A DNA stretch of 64,000 bases, from the NCBI RefSeq assembly GCF_008831285.2, contig NC_045148.1:10359001-10423000 (forward strand), in the 5' to 3' direction. The stretch's first letter is position 1; each line of letters begins with the position of its first letter. The notes beneath the pieces are model-generated. The model was not told the DNA's origin. It did not search any database and worked only from the letters and a program-made list of their open reading frames with translations. The stretch comes from Nymphaea colorata. Lineage: Eukaryota; Streptophyta; Magnoliopsida; Nymphaeales; Nymphaeaceae. The position numbers and the translations under genes were made by a program. Below are positions 25,077-45,326 of this stretch, one piece after another.

Positions 25077-26129
25077 TGGGACTGTTCTCCTTGTTTTGTT
25101 TCTTCTCTAGGGCTTTTGTTTAAGAAATCTATAATTTGTTTTAAGTTTCAAACATAGGTATTTATAATATGGGCTTGGCTTTCTCTTTTTTGGCTTTGTA
25201 TTGTTTTCGTGTAAGTCTGGACTTGTGGTGGAATGAATTGAACTAATTTTGGTTTGTTGGAAATAGGTTTTTGAAATTTCTCGTTTAGGTTTCGGTTTTT
25301 GAAGAAGTTTGGTTTCTTTTCGGGTTCAATCTGTAAAATACCTTTGCCTTCAGGTTCTTGGTCTTTGGTTTTGGATCTTGGATCTGGACATTATTTGTCT
25401 AGGTTTGTTTTGAGTCTTGGCTTTATTGTGTTTACAGAGAGACTTGGGTTTTATCCTGCAATTCTGTGTTTGTGTGTGTCGATGTGTATATCTGTTTTTG
25501 GATATTCATTTCGGAGAGACTTGACTTAATTCCACAACTCCTCACGATTCCTTAAATAATTTTTGGATATGCTCTGGATTTTTCCATTGCATTGTCCTTG
25601 TTTCTGTTGCTTTTCTTCATTTAACTCTGGATTACTAGATAACACATCTTCAAAATTGTTCTTGATAGATTTTAGTAGTTCAATGGAGAAGTCCAATAAT
25701 CTAACTTCATTGACTAATCTTCTAATCTCCTTTTTAACAATGGAATTTTCTAACTTAGCATTGATTAAATGTTTAACTTGGGTGTTAGCAATCCTAACAA
25801 TGAATTTGGTGAAGACAACATATATTTCAAAATGTACAAGAGCATAATAGATAGCTACTAATTCTTTTCTATTTATTTTCCATTTGAGCTTCTAGAATGG
25901 TATCTACATAAATATTTTTTTGTTTCATCCTTATATCGATATTTCAGTACTGAGCCATAACTTTATTCTGATACATCTGATTCAATAATCCAAATGAACT
26001 TTTTGTTTCCATTGGGGAATTCTAACTTTGGTAATTTTTTACATATTTCTTGAATTTTCTATATGTAGTTTTTATCTTTGTTATCCCAATAATATTTTAT
26101 ATCTTTTTTCAATTTTTTTTGTAAGTGTA

Positions 26130-26720
26130 TGCAGTGTTCTGATGGTATGTATTCTCTTACTTGGTTTACTTATCCTAAAAAAAATTATAGTTTGGTTTTT
26201 ATGTCTAGATTTTCAAATAAAGCTATTTTTTGTACTATGTAGTTTTGCATTTTTATTCCTGCTGTCTCAATTCCTAAAAATTTTATTTGTCTTTTGCAAA
26301 TTATTGCTTTGTTTTTATTGGTAGTTATTCCTTCTTCAATTGCATATTTTATGATTTTTTTTAACAATTCATAGTGATCTTCTAGCGTATATGTATATAG
26401 TAATATATAATCGATATATATAACACAATTTGTCAACCCTTTAAACTTTTTATCTATAAACGTCTGGAATCTTCTTGGTGCATTTTTGTATCAAAATGGT
26501 AATACATTCTATTCATAAATTTCATTAGGGACAGTAAATATTGTTAAACCTTTACTTCTGTCATCTATTTTTAAATGGTAAAAGCCACTTTTACAATCAA
26601 ATTTGCTGAAATAATTATATCTTGAAATTTATTTTAATTTTAAGATTTTGTTAGGTATTAGGTAGTTATAAGTTTTTATTTCAGCATTAAGATCTTTGTA
26701 ATCTATCACCATTCTTGTCT
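26130..26720 (-). pseudogene. reverse transcriptase fragment, pararetrovirus-like
   Basis: Two RT blocks are recognisable: the early RMVIDYKDLN-type block near 26700 and the catalytic-region block near 26430, where the conserved aspartate pair is altered to an aspartate-tyrosine. A downstream FLGIE block lies at about 26280. Frames shift between blocks, so it is a dead copy. Confidence 0.6.
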
Positions 26721-27892
26721 TTCTTCTTTTTTGTTCGCCATGTTTATTTACTATAAAAGCTAGACTACCATGTTTTGAGTTTGACTTGTACCTTTCTTTT
26801 CTTAATTCTTCTGAGTGTTTTTCAAGTTCTTTCTATTTTGACATATGTTTTATGTTTATTCCAATGTTCTAAAACCCTCTGAGTATAGTGCTTTTAATTT
26901 TTTTTCTATATTTGCTAATTCATTAATTTCATACATACGTGTTTATTCATTTTCTTAATATCTTTTGGGTTTCATTACTTTTGCCTTTTATCCAATCTGT
27001 ATCTTTCCTTGCTATTTTTTTTTACTATTAAGGCTTCTATTTTTTATTTGCAAGGTGTAGTTAGGATCAAAGCTTTGTTTGTTATTTGTATTGATAATTA
27101 ATTCTTCAAGAATGGTCTTCCTAAAATCATGTTTTTTCCTTCTAATTCAAAGGCATAGCTTCTATCGATCTTGATAATTTTCTTCCATATTTGTATTGTG
27201 ATATTGCTAGCCTTATATCTAATGTTATTTTTTCTTCTGTTAAACCCTTTCACTTCTATCTCTATTTTGAGTTTTTCCCAACATTTTTCAGGTAGACAAT
27301 TTTTCTTGCATATATATATTTGTGCTTTAGTACCTATATAAGGTGTGTAATATCTATTGTGATATCCGTTGACTATTATTTTTATTAGTATGTAGATAAA
27401 TTTATCCTTTCCGTACCACTCACATTGTAAATATTCTTCTAGTCGAAATAGGACGCTTCAGATCCTTCCATTATTTCTGTATCTAATTCACATCCTATCC
27501 TAACCATTTCTTTCAGTTTCTCTATGAATTTATGTAGTAGTATATAGGTTTTCAAATCGTTTTCTATCATAATCCTTCTTTAGAATTCGCTTTTACATTC
27601 ATTAGTAAATTCCTTAGCACTTATCATGTTATTCATCTAAGTCTCGTGGTATTAATATTCTCTTATTATTAGTATTTATCTCCAATATGTCTTTTTTCTA
27701 TTTTATAGGCAGCCAGTTTGTTTAACCATTTATTTCTTGTATTTTACCATCCTGTCTGTTTTCTTGTATTTCAAAGTTGATATTAAACCTATAATTCCAT
27801 ATTATCACTTATATGTTAGTCTGAATAGGACGCTTGAGATCCTTCCCATATTAATACCATGAGACTCACTTAAAAAAACAAAAAACAAAAAA

Positions 27893-30800
27893 TCAGACAT
27901 CTATTTGATGTGATATGTACTTTAATCTTTTGAAAAAAACTAACCAACTTGAAAAAAATTAAAAAAAAAACTTAAATATGCTTTTGTTATTAGTAGCTTT
28001 TATAAAAAAAAAAAAGGAACAGTACAAGGGATGCTGCATGCAGAAAACGATAATGTGGACAAAGAGTACCTGAAAATGAGAAATCTCAATGGTCTTATAT
28101 GAATAGGGAAAAGAAATACTTCCGACGTAAAAATTTAAAAATAACTGATCAATGCTTAATCTATTTATAATAACAGTCTAATGATTGAGAAACAACTTTA
28201 ATTTATGAAATAAACACATGCTCTACTGAAAACGTTAAGCTATATCCAATATACTTTTCTACCCCTAAAAAAGATAATTTATTTAAAAAAATGTTTACAA
28301 ATATATCGATATCTCACATACTTTCTCTTTCTCTATTTTGTCATTCAAATCACGCATAAAAGATAGTAAAATCGGGAAGAGACTTCCAAAAAGAATATGG
28401 ATTATGAAGAACCCGACATCTAAAAGCACTTCTTTTATATTAAAAAACAAGTGGCCTTTTTAAATTGAAGAGAACACTGCGAATTGTTTAGTAAACTGGA
28501 GCAGCTCTTTGAATTTTGCAAACTCTATGCAGTTTTTTGCGATGTCTTAAATTAAGTGGTGATCTTTTAACTTTTTCTTCATTTTTCAGATCCATCTAGA
28601 TAAAGCAAAAATGAAAAACGTCCTAGTTATTTGAAATCTGCAGTAGCATTTGAATGACAACCTTAAAACAAGAGGTTTCATAAAGATTGGGTGTTGTCAA
28701 AACTTGTTTTTTTTTTTATCAATTTCTGAAATTTGATTTGTAAATTTGAGACCCAAACTTAGGTTTTTTGTGAAAAACTGGGAGGGCCAAAACTATTTTA
28801 TCAAAATTGAGGGTTTTTATACGCTCCGTTTTGATAGTCACCTGCACATGCCTAGAGTGACTTTCTGGAGGTAAAACGGCCAAGCCCTGTGAACAAATAT
28901 TATATTCATGCTACAACAAGAAAAATATCGAAATATACTAAAACTTTCACGCTATAATCAGCAAACATCTTAAAATAAAAGCTTTTGCCAATATATAAAC
29001 CAAAATGCCCACCCACAACTTCTAATTGTTTGAGACTTTTCTTGTTTCGAATATGCGAACTCAAACCGCACCTCTTGCGTTTACTTCCAAGATACTTATT
29101 ATATTCATACAATGTCTGCAGTTGGAATCTGCAAAACTGGTGGCACAAAAATCATTTTTCTCAACGTTAAGAAGGCATTGAAACCGCTGACTCCCTCGAG
29201 TCTTACTTCAATTCGTGATCACGTTTGATAGTTTTTGCACCATTAACAACCTTTGCTGATAGCCTGATTTCATCACCTTCATTAGTTTAGTAAAGGAAGA
29301 ACTTCTGCTAACTTGTTAATTAGTTGAAAGGTGGATTCAAGTGAATAATGTCTTTGGTTTATGGGCTCCCCACGACACCCTGCAACATATTGCCTTCTTT
29401 ACTGTTCTTCTCACGTTCATAGCTTCACTTCTCTGTTTCTCCTTCTTGCAAAGATTCCTTTGCACCCACTGAACCCATAGGTGCAGAGAAGGGGGCCTGT
29501 AGGGGCCATGGCTTCCCTCAAGTTCTGATCATTTAAATTTACCTACTAAAAATTTTCAAAAAATTTAGTTTGGTTCTGTAAAAGTTTTGAAAAATTGGGG
29601 CTTGACCCTTGCTAAAGATTTTCAAAAATATTATTTTAAGGGTGGTAGGACTGTTCGGTTTCCCCGACATGAAATCCTTGCTCTCTCTAGTTGAGTCTGA
29701 TATATATATATATGCGTCCAACTTTCAGGCAAAATACTGTTCTCCAATCAAGGTTTGCAAGTAAGTTTCAGAGGCAAATTTTAGATTAATGGGTTCTGTT
29801 GATCTGTGTGATGGAGCAAACTAAAGGTCGAAACTAGAATTCGTTTTCATGAAAACTGTCAAATAAGAACTTCAATAAATTTCTGTTATTTGGAGAAATC
29901 CTTCCTGGTTTTTCTCTCCGCGTCCTATGATTTCGCCATTGATCACATCGTTGGTTCTTTATTTTGAATTGATATCGTTTGCGTAGTCCATTTTTCACAT
30001 CCAGTTTGACATTCCTCTGCAAGTTCTATAAATTTTATAAATTCTATGGTGCGGGTACTGCGTTCTGCGACTGGATGAATCGGCTCTTGGGGTCTGGGAA
30101 ATGAGTTTTGCTCTAGTGGGAGAACTGTTCGCATATGTCTTCATTCCGGCGACTGCCATCATCGGAATCGGCTTTGCACTGTACCAATGGTTTCTGGTAT
30201 CCCGAATCACGGTTTCTCCCAGTTCACGTGCATTGAATGGCGGGCCTTTGGAGGGTCTGTTGGAAAATGAAGCAGAGGAAGGTGTGGATGGAAATACAGC
30301 TGTATCTAAGTGTTGTGAGATTCAGAACGCCATTTCTGTAGGTATGATTAATTCAATTTAGTTTTTAAAGTGTATCCTTTCTTCAATGGTCAGCACTCTC
30401 CCTTTTCAAATGTCACAAATTGAAGGTGGTACAACTTCTCTTTGATGTTCATCTCATGATAACTTTTTGATTCCTATATTTATTTAAGTGAAATGGGTAA
30501 ATCAAAATTGGTTCTAGCTACAGTAAGCATTCCGTGAAAATTGAAATTTACTGTCACAGGGCACTGTAGACTTGGAAGCTTTTTATGCCTTCTCATCTTT
30601 ATCTTCCAGTATTTTCAGCGTGGATCATATTTTTGATGGTTTGTTTGACTTGGAGTTTGGAGCAGAAAATGTCGTTAAACACATTACGTGATTAGTCTCG
30701 GACGAAACTTATGTTTCTATGGCTTTTCAATTTCATCAAAACTTTTTTTTGTGGATGAGCCATGAAAAATTTTCAAATACCGACTTTCCATGTCTTCTTA

Positions 30801-33308
30801 GCTGAATTTTTTCTGAAGGGCATATTCCTATTGCTCTATCCACTTTTACCATGAAGCTTGATTTTGTTCTCATAGAAGCTAGATTTTTGCTGAATGACAA
30901 TTTATTTGACCTGTCATCTTGGCAGGCTGGCAGCAGACTGAATATGAAATGTTTGATTTCTCAGCTACATACCCTGTAAGTTTCTCAAACCGTTGTTTTT
31001 TCAATGTGCAGGAGCAACCTCCTTTTTGTTTACCCAGTACAAGTATCTTGGAGTTTTTATGGTTGTCTTTGGTGAAATTATATTCCTGTTCCTTGGTTCA
31101 GTCAAAGGTTTCAGTACGAAATCAGAACCGTGTGCCTACGATGAAACAAAGCTCTGTAAACCTGCCCTTGCAAATGCCATTTTCAGCACCATTGCCTTCC
31201 TTCTGGGTGCATTGACCTCTGCACTTTCTGGTTTTCTTGGCGCGAAAATTGCAATATATGCAAACGCAAGGACAACTTTAGAGGCAAGAAAGGGGGTCAA
31301 CAAGGATTTCGTGGCAGCTTTCAGGTCTGGTTCTGTCATGGGATTCTTGCTTGCTGCCAATTGGCTGTTAGTACTCTATATTGCAATTTGTGTCTTCAAA
31401 TGGTACTATGGAGATGATTGGGAGGGGCTTTATGAATCAATTACTGGCTATGGCCTTGGTGGTTCTTCAATGGCTCTGTTTGGAAGAGTTGGGGGAGGAA
31501 TATATACTAAAGCTGCAGATGTTGGTGCTGATCTTGTTGGGAAGGTGGAGAAAAACATTCCTGAAGATGACCCACGAAATCCAGCTGTAAGTTTCCGTGG
31601 ACTCCTGCCTCCTATGGCCTTTTTTCCCTGTAATTTAGCAACACCCTCTGTGTTGATACTAGTCCATGGATATATCCTTTCTGTTGTTGTTATGATCATG
31701 GCAAGTTTTCCTAATCTTGTGCGAGAAAAAGTTACTTTAGTAGTTTTGCAGTCTTCTGCTTACCAGAGCATGGCTATTCAAGACATTGGCAAAAATAAAG
31801 TTTTTGTCAGTATGGGATTTGGGAATTTTTGATGGAATTGTTGTTGAAAGATTCTTCCATCTCTTTTTTGATTTGTTCATTATACATCAAATTAATTTGG
31901 AAGATACATGTTCATGATCTAGCATATTTTTCAACACTTCCATTGCATTACCATCTGCTTTAGGGCATGACTGCATATTGAATTTCCATCTTTACCTTGC
32001 AAGTGCAGGTTATTGCAGATAATGTTGGTGACAATGTGGGAGATATCGCAGGAATGGGTTCAGATCTGTTTGGCTTTTATGCTAAGTTTGCGCTGCTCTT
32101 TTTGTTGCTTCAATCTCATCATTTGGTGTTGAACATGACTTCATGGCCATGTCTTATCCTTTAATCATCAGTTCCATGGGTATCCTGGTTTGCATGATCA
32201 CCACATTGCTCACCACGGAGATCTTTGAGATAAAGTCTGAGAAAGAAATTGAACCCATGCTGAAGCGCCAGCTCATTATCTCCACTGTATTGATGACTAT
32301 TGGCATTGCCATTGTTAGTTTTATTGCTTTGCCATCAAGCTTTGAATTATTTGATCTTGGATCAAAGAAGACTGTGAAGAACTGGTAAACCTTTTGGAAA
32401 TTCATTTATCGTTCTCTTTTAAGAGGAGGGCTTTACAAAAGCTGTCTAATATAGTTCTAACCCCTTTTATGGTTTAACAATGTCTGGATTTTGTGGTTAC
32501 AGGCATCTCTTCTTCTCTGTTTCAATTGGTCTCTGGATGGGCCTTATCATTGGGTACATTACAGAGTATTTCACAAGCAATGCTTATGGGTAAGACAAGT
32601 TTGCAAATATTTTCTTCTCTATTTAGATTGTGATTCGAAATGCTGGCTCAGCTAAGCTGTAGCTAGTTCAATGAAGAACCTAGCTTTTCATTATCCTGCA
32701 GCATGAGCCATCTAAACATGAGTAAATCTAAACTAATCTTTGTTGATTTCCATGTAAGTTATACATCATACTTATATGCTGTGAACTACAACATCTAGAA
32801 AAATGTTAAGAGACCACTAAGTAGGATTTATGGGTCCATCGCTCATTCTAGATAACTTTCAATGGTACTAGATTTGCCATCTAACCAATGAGAACAAAAA
32901 TTTTCAGGCCAGAGCGTGATGTTGCCGACTCCTGCCATACTGGTGCTGCAACAAATGTGATATTTGGGCTGGCTCTGGGTTACAAATCAGTGATAATTCC
33001 ACTTTTTGCACTTGCAATTGCTATTTATGTTAGCTTCTCCTTGGCTGCAATGTATGGAGTTGCTATGGCTGCTTTAGGAATGCTAAGCACCATAGCTATT
33101 GGGCTGACAGTAGATGCATATGGTCCAATAAGTGACAATGCTGGTGGGATAGCGGAAATGGCTTGAATGAGCCGGGAAATTCGCCAACGTACTGATGCAC
33201 TTGATGCAGCAGGGAACACCACTGCTGCCATTGGAAAGGTGAGTACTTTACTTTGACTTCTTCAGTATTATTTTTAATGCAAATTTTCTGGAGTTTCCAG
33301 CCATTCAC
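27893..33308 (+). repeat. right arm of the large inverted duplication
   Basis: This is the inverted partner of 17178-22845. It runs from the upstream region through V-PPase exon 5 and about 70 bp of the next intron, then stops. Relative to the left arm it lacks about 665 bp near 29898 and carries about 390 bp extra at about 30428-30815 in intron 1. Exons and introns are both well conserved between the arms, so the duplication is not ancient. Confidence 0.9.
30101..33238 (+). pseudogene. truncated V-PPase copy (exons 1-5 only)
   Basis: Exons matching the intact gene lie at 30101-30341, 31012-31586, 32009-32384, 32503-32589 and 32908-33238, with the same splice sites. Exon 3 is 4 bp shorter (376 instead of 380) because of a deletion near 32080, which shifts the frame. 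Exon 5 has a TGA at 33164-33166 where the intact gene has a glycine codon. Exons 6-8 are missing. Several amino-acid changes also occur in exon 2. It cannot make a pump. The first two exons are still open and could give a short N-terminal membrane protein if transcribed, which I have no evidence for. Confidence 0.93.
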
Positions 33309-34063
33309 TTGTCTAGAAAGATGGACTTAAGACCCTTCAAGTTGAACAATGACAAAAAGTGACTACACTCTTTTCAATAAAATTTACTGCAAGCCCACTG
33401 CTACCGCATGCTAAAACCTATAAATATGTTGTTGAATGGATTATAAACCGTTGCTAAAAGTACGATAAACCATAAATTGTCGTTAATTCTCCTATAACAA
33501 ATGTTTTAATGACATATTTTAAGAATTTTAGCCCCCTAAAAAGTAAATAAATTTCTTTTGATGAAAAAAAAATCACTCCATTGCAATTTATTTGTTATAG
33601 AAAAAGCACTTCTTTGAAATTTAAATAATGTCTCAAGAGGTGTAGCACAAGTGGTTGATTCTCGTGAATGTTACTCTTCTAAATCATAAAAGATAAAGAT
33701 CACGACGTGCAAATTAAAGAACATTCCTTGCTCAAAACTTGGAAAGCAGATAAATGGGTGGCCTTCAAGTGGTGGGGTAGTCACCTGAAGTATCTGTTAA
33801 AAGAACATGAATATTAATGAAATATGCAGTTTCAACGGAAAAGAAAACCATATGCATCGTCTTCCTACATTGTTTTCAGGAGAAACAACTTACGAGGGCT
33901 ACCTGCATGTATGTATACACTCTTTTCTTACAGATAAGCTTTTTATTATATCCGTCCGGACCGTCTATGCGCCTCTTGCTCTGACGCACGCGCCTCGCCA
34001 CACGTTTCGATTCTCTCTCTCCCCACTATCTCCTCTCACCTCTGTTCTTCCTTTCTTTCTAGC
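33309..34063. other. intergenic region, possible SINE piece and promoter
   Basis: A tRNA-A-box-like string (GTGTAGCACAAGTGGTTGAT, near 33640) hints at a SINE remnant. The right part must hold the promoter of the downstream single-exon gene. A TATTATA string at about 33944 lies 115 bp upstream of its start codon. No other gene is seen. Confidence 0.4.
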
Positions 34064-35074
34064 ATGTTGGCAAGCATGGAGTTGCGGTGCTTCTTCACCA
34101 GCCGCCCCCTCGTCCGCCATGAAACCTCTACGTGGAATCCTCCCACGTCACTTCAGAGAGCAACCCTCTTCTTCTCCCCCTTAAAACCCTTCCGAGACCG
34201 CCTCCCCCAGCTCAGGGTCGTTGCCTCCACGCCTCCCCCCAAATCCTTGAACCAGCAAGCCCGGCGGACCGATGATGGCATCCCCATGGACTACGTGAAG
34301 ACCCTTGCCAAGTTCAAGAGCCGGCACAACCACATCAGGGTCCTGGAAATATCTAGAAGGCTCGACCACCCATTCGCCGGCTCCAGGCTTCTCCTCCTTG
34401 ACCGGCCGGGCAACATCCACAGCATTGCCTTCCTCTTCAAGCTCCTAACCGGCACCTACTTCGACGTCTTCGCCACTTTTCCGGCCATTCTCTCAGATGG
34501 GCCGTTGGCCATTCTAGGCTTGGGCGCCGGAACAGCTGCCTCCATGATACTGCAGCTGTACCCCCAAGCCGAGATCCATGGCTACGAGATCGACCCCTGT
34601 GTGGTTTCGGTTGGAAGAGAGTATTTCGGGCTGTCGAAGATCGAGAAGCAGCACAGAGGGAGGATCTTCATCTACGTCGGCGACGCTCTCAGGGCTAGCG
34701 TGAGAGAAGGCTTCTCGGGGATGATAGTTGATCTGTTTTCCAAGGGGGTTGTGATTCCTGAGCTTCAGAAACCGGAGACTTGGGTCAGGCTGAGAAGCAA
34801 TCTGAGAAAAGGTGGTAGGGTTATGGTGAACTGTGGGGGAAGCTGCGTGGAGCCAGAGGACGCGGCCAGAGATGGGGCGTCAATCATGGAGGAGACTCTG
34901 AAGGCCATGGATGAGGCCTTTCATGGTCAAGTGAGCGTGCTGAAACTTGGGGACCGGAAAGAAGATAGCTGCCTGGCGTTGACGGGCCCAATGCCAGACC
35001 CTGTTGCTTGGAAGCAGGCATTGCAATCTTCATTGAGGCATCATGTTGATATGTGGAGGCCTTATCGAAGATAG
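34064..35074 (+). CDS. spermidine-synthase-fold / SAM-dependent methyltransferase-like protein, probably plastid-targeted
   Basis: A single exon of 336 codons, GC-rich. The first 55 residues are rich in Ser, Thr, Arg and Pro with few acids, as in chloroplast transit peptides. Residues about 147-190 form the nucleotide-binding core: LGLGAGTAA is motif I and the acidic EID at 175-177 would hold the cofactor ribose. The order of strands and the IVDLFSKG segment resemble spermidine synthases. The aspartate-rich aminopropyltransferase active site is not visible, so polyamine synthesis is unlikely. Plants have such 'SAM-dependent methyltransferase superfamily' plastid proteins with no known substrate. 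Two in-frame ATGs (34064 and 34076) are close together. I give the first. Confidence 0.82.
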   Translation: MLASMELRCFFTSRPLVRHETSTWNPPTSLQRATLFFSPLKPFRDRLPQLRVVASTPPPKSLNQQARRTDDGIPMDYVKTLAKFKSRHNHIRVLEISRRLDHPFAGSRLLLLDRPGNIHSIAFLFKLLTGTYFDVFATFPAILSDGPLAILGLGAGTAASMILQLYPQAEIHGYEIDPCVVSVGREYFGLSKIEKQHRGRIFIYVGDALRASVREGFSGMIVDLFSKGVVIPELQKPETWVRLRSNLRKGGRVMVNCGGSCVEPEDAARDGASIMEETLKAMDEAFHGQVSVLKLGDRKEDSCLALTGPMPDPVAWKQALQSSLRHHVDMWRPYRR

Positions 35075-35162
35075 ATTTATCTATACGGCTCCTTTTTCCA
35101 AGTTCTCAATTCTAAAATCTGATCTTGGTTGGTTTTACTTCAAACCTCATGATTGGTTATTC

Positions 35163-35350
35163 ATTGATGTGAATGGTCGCTGTTATCGCTGTTGGTGGAA
35201 GTATTGACAGTGTATGAAATGGAAGTTGATGTTCATTGATGTGGATGATCGCTGTTAGTGGAAGTGTTGACAGTGTATGAAATGGAAGTTGATGTTCATT
35301 GGTGTGGATGATCCGCTGTTAGTGGAAGTGTTGACAGTGTATGAAATGGA
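35163..35350. repeat. three-copy minisatellite downstream of the 34-kb gene
   Basis: Units begin at about 35163, 35235 and 35298 and share the core GTTGACAGTGTATGAAATGG. Periods are 72 and 63 bp because the first unit has an extra short stretch. The copies are nearly identical. It lies in or just past the 3' UTR. Confidence 0.9.
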
Positions 35351-36372
35351 TGTTAGTTACTGGGCCTGGGATTCTAAAGTTGGTATTTCACCCTCTTGCG
35401 TTTCGCAAGTTGGTCGGATTCTCTAACGATGGCTTCATTGGTAATCTAAAGAAGTCTGCTTTACGAGACAGACATCAGGAACATTGGCTCCTACTTGGCT
35501 GGAAAAAACCATGCAAATGTCGACATGGAAGGATGGTAGCGCTAAACTTGCGTGAAATCGTCTTACTTCTGGCATTGTCTGTACCTAGAACACTTGCTCA
35601 CCATAATTAACGGAAAAAAACTTCTATGAATCCTGCTTCATCTGGGAGCCTTTCAAGTATATGAATTCATCTTAAGGAGACTGAAGCTTTGGGATTGATT
35701 TCTGGCAAATCATGGAAGATGAAGTTCAGGACATCCTAATTTGTTATCCATTTTGTTCAACAGCCCAAAATCCCCCCAATTTATGACCTTAATCATGACC
35801 TAAAGAAAATTGTCGCCTTTACGTTCTAATGAATAAACCCACATCACAGCAAAAACCAAGATGAGACAAATCATGAATTTTTGATACGCGCACGCAGATG
35901 AACATAAAACAACAGAAATGACTTAAGGGGGAGAAAAACTAAATGAAATTGTGATCTCATTTTTGTCTCAGAAAGTTCATGGTGTTCGGCTTCTATTTTA
36001 AACTTCACCGAGCATCCAATACAAATACCGTTTTTACATTGTCTTCAGAATTGTAACAACTATATTGAAGGCAGATGAGGGAGGATGGAAGGTTGGGTCG
36101 AATTTGTGGAAGAATGAACGTTCATCCAAACTACACAAACCTACTTGCGTATGAAAGCAAAAGATCAAATGCAGAAGCAACACAGTTTCTGATTTTATGT
36201 GATTTATGTCAACATGCAACCAGTAAGCTTCATTTCATGCATTCCACCACCCGGGAATGATGAACCACACTAATATTTGCAATGGAAAAGCTTCCACTCA
36301 ATCATTGGATAAACAAGTGAACTTCAGAGAGTGAAGATCAACAAACTGAAAAGACCGACTAAAATCTCTCCT
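35351..36372. other. intergenic, no gene seen
   Basis: Short frames here have no family resemblance. The right end probably holds the 3' UTR of the aminotransferase gene, which ends at 36373 on the minus strand. Confidence 0.5.
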
Positions 36373-44359
<7,987 letters not shown>

Positions 44360-45326
44360 CCTGGCAAAAGTTATCAAAGAAAATCATCACAATGTGCATT
44401 TTGTTTCAAAGCTGCGACCAACAGCTAAATGCTAGCTGATGAAGGAACGTCCAGTAGATAAGGCGAACGAAACCACTAGACCTCAACAGCAATGAAGCAA
44501 AACATAAGTGTTACCATCTTAACTAGCACTGATAAATCTGAAAAACGTCCACCCCAAATTTAGATCTGATAAAAAATTGTAGTTCATGAAGTCTGTTATT
44601 TGGACCACCTGATACACAAATTTCTGAAGAAAAAAGGTTTGCCAGTTTCAACTGCGAGCGAAAAGAAGATGTGAAAACCAGCAACCATAAGGAAGATAAA
44701 CATAACTTACCTATAATCGATAACTTTCGCATGACAATTGAATCTGACGGGGGGCAACAAAAAAAAATATGTGTAGCAAATGCTTTCAACTAAAAAAAGC
44801 GTGAACCCAGGAATCCAACCACAAATAGCGCATATATCAAGCAAGAAGAACGATAGCAGTCGATAAATCGAACAATAAAAGTGTACCCGTAGAGCAATTG
44901 GAAGTCAAAAGCAAATCCTCCCCAAGAAAAGCTAACAGCAGAAATAGACTAAAAAGAATTAATTGCTTGGAAATGATCACCTTTCGCAAACCGAATGTAT
45001 TTTCTGGATAAATTCAGCAACAGCGCTGATTACCAAAATGCACAGTGCTGAATTCAAGTAGAAAAACCACACACTATTTATGAATTTGACCACAATTGCA
45101 CACTACATGTATCTGGCAGGATCAGGAACAAGCAATTAACTGACGCAGACAATCCAATAGAGAATTGTACATCATTGTGATGGAAATACGAACCTCGTTT
45201 TAGAAGCAGGCGAGCAGAGTCGTATGCGGGGATGATGGACCCAGAAATGAACTTAAAATAAAACCTTCTTAAGAAGATGCCATCATAACAAGACGGAAGA
45301 AAGAAAGAAGATCCAAGTTCACCTGC

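Larger units (their letters stand above)
24714..27540 (-). mobile_element. endogenous pararetrovirus-like remnant (Caulimoviridae type)
   Basis: On the minus strand, in 5'-3' order, I see an aspartic-protease-like stretch (about 27400-27100) without an intact catalytic triplet. A reverse transcriptase follows (about 26720-26130), then an RNase H-like stretch (about 26010-25560) and a further open frame (25076-24714). Stops and frameshifts break it throughout. The domain order and the RT wording are closer to plant pararetroviruses than to the Ty3 element at 54-60 kb. No LTRs were seen, as expected for caulimovirids. It lies wholly inside the spacer of the inverted duplication. Family assignment rests on recognition of motifs, not on a search. 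Confidence 0.65.
22846..27892. other. spacer between the inverted arms
   Basis: About 5 kb of sequence occurs once, between the two arms. The left part (22846-24400) contains a MITE with a perfect 8-bp target duplication and a SINE-like piece. The right part (about 24700-27560) is a decayed pararetrovirus-like element on the minus strand. No intact gene is present. Confidence 0.75.
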
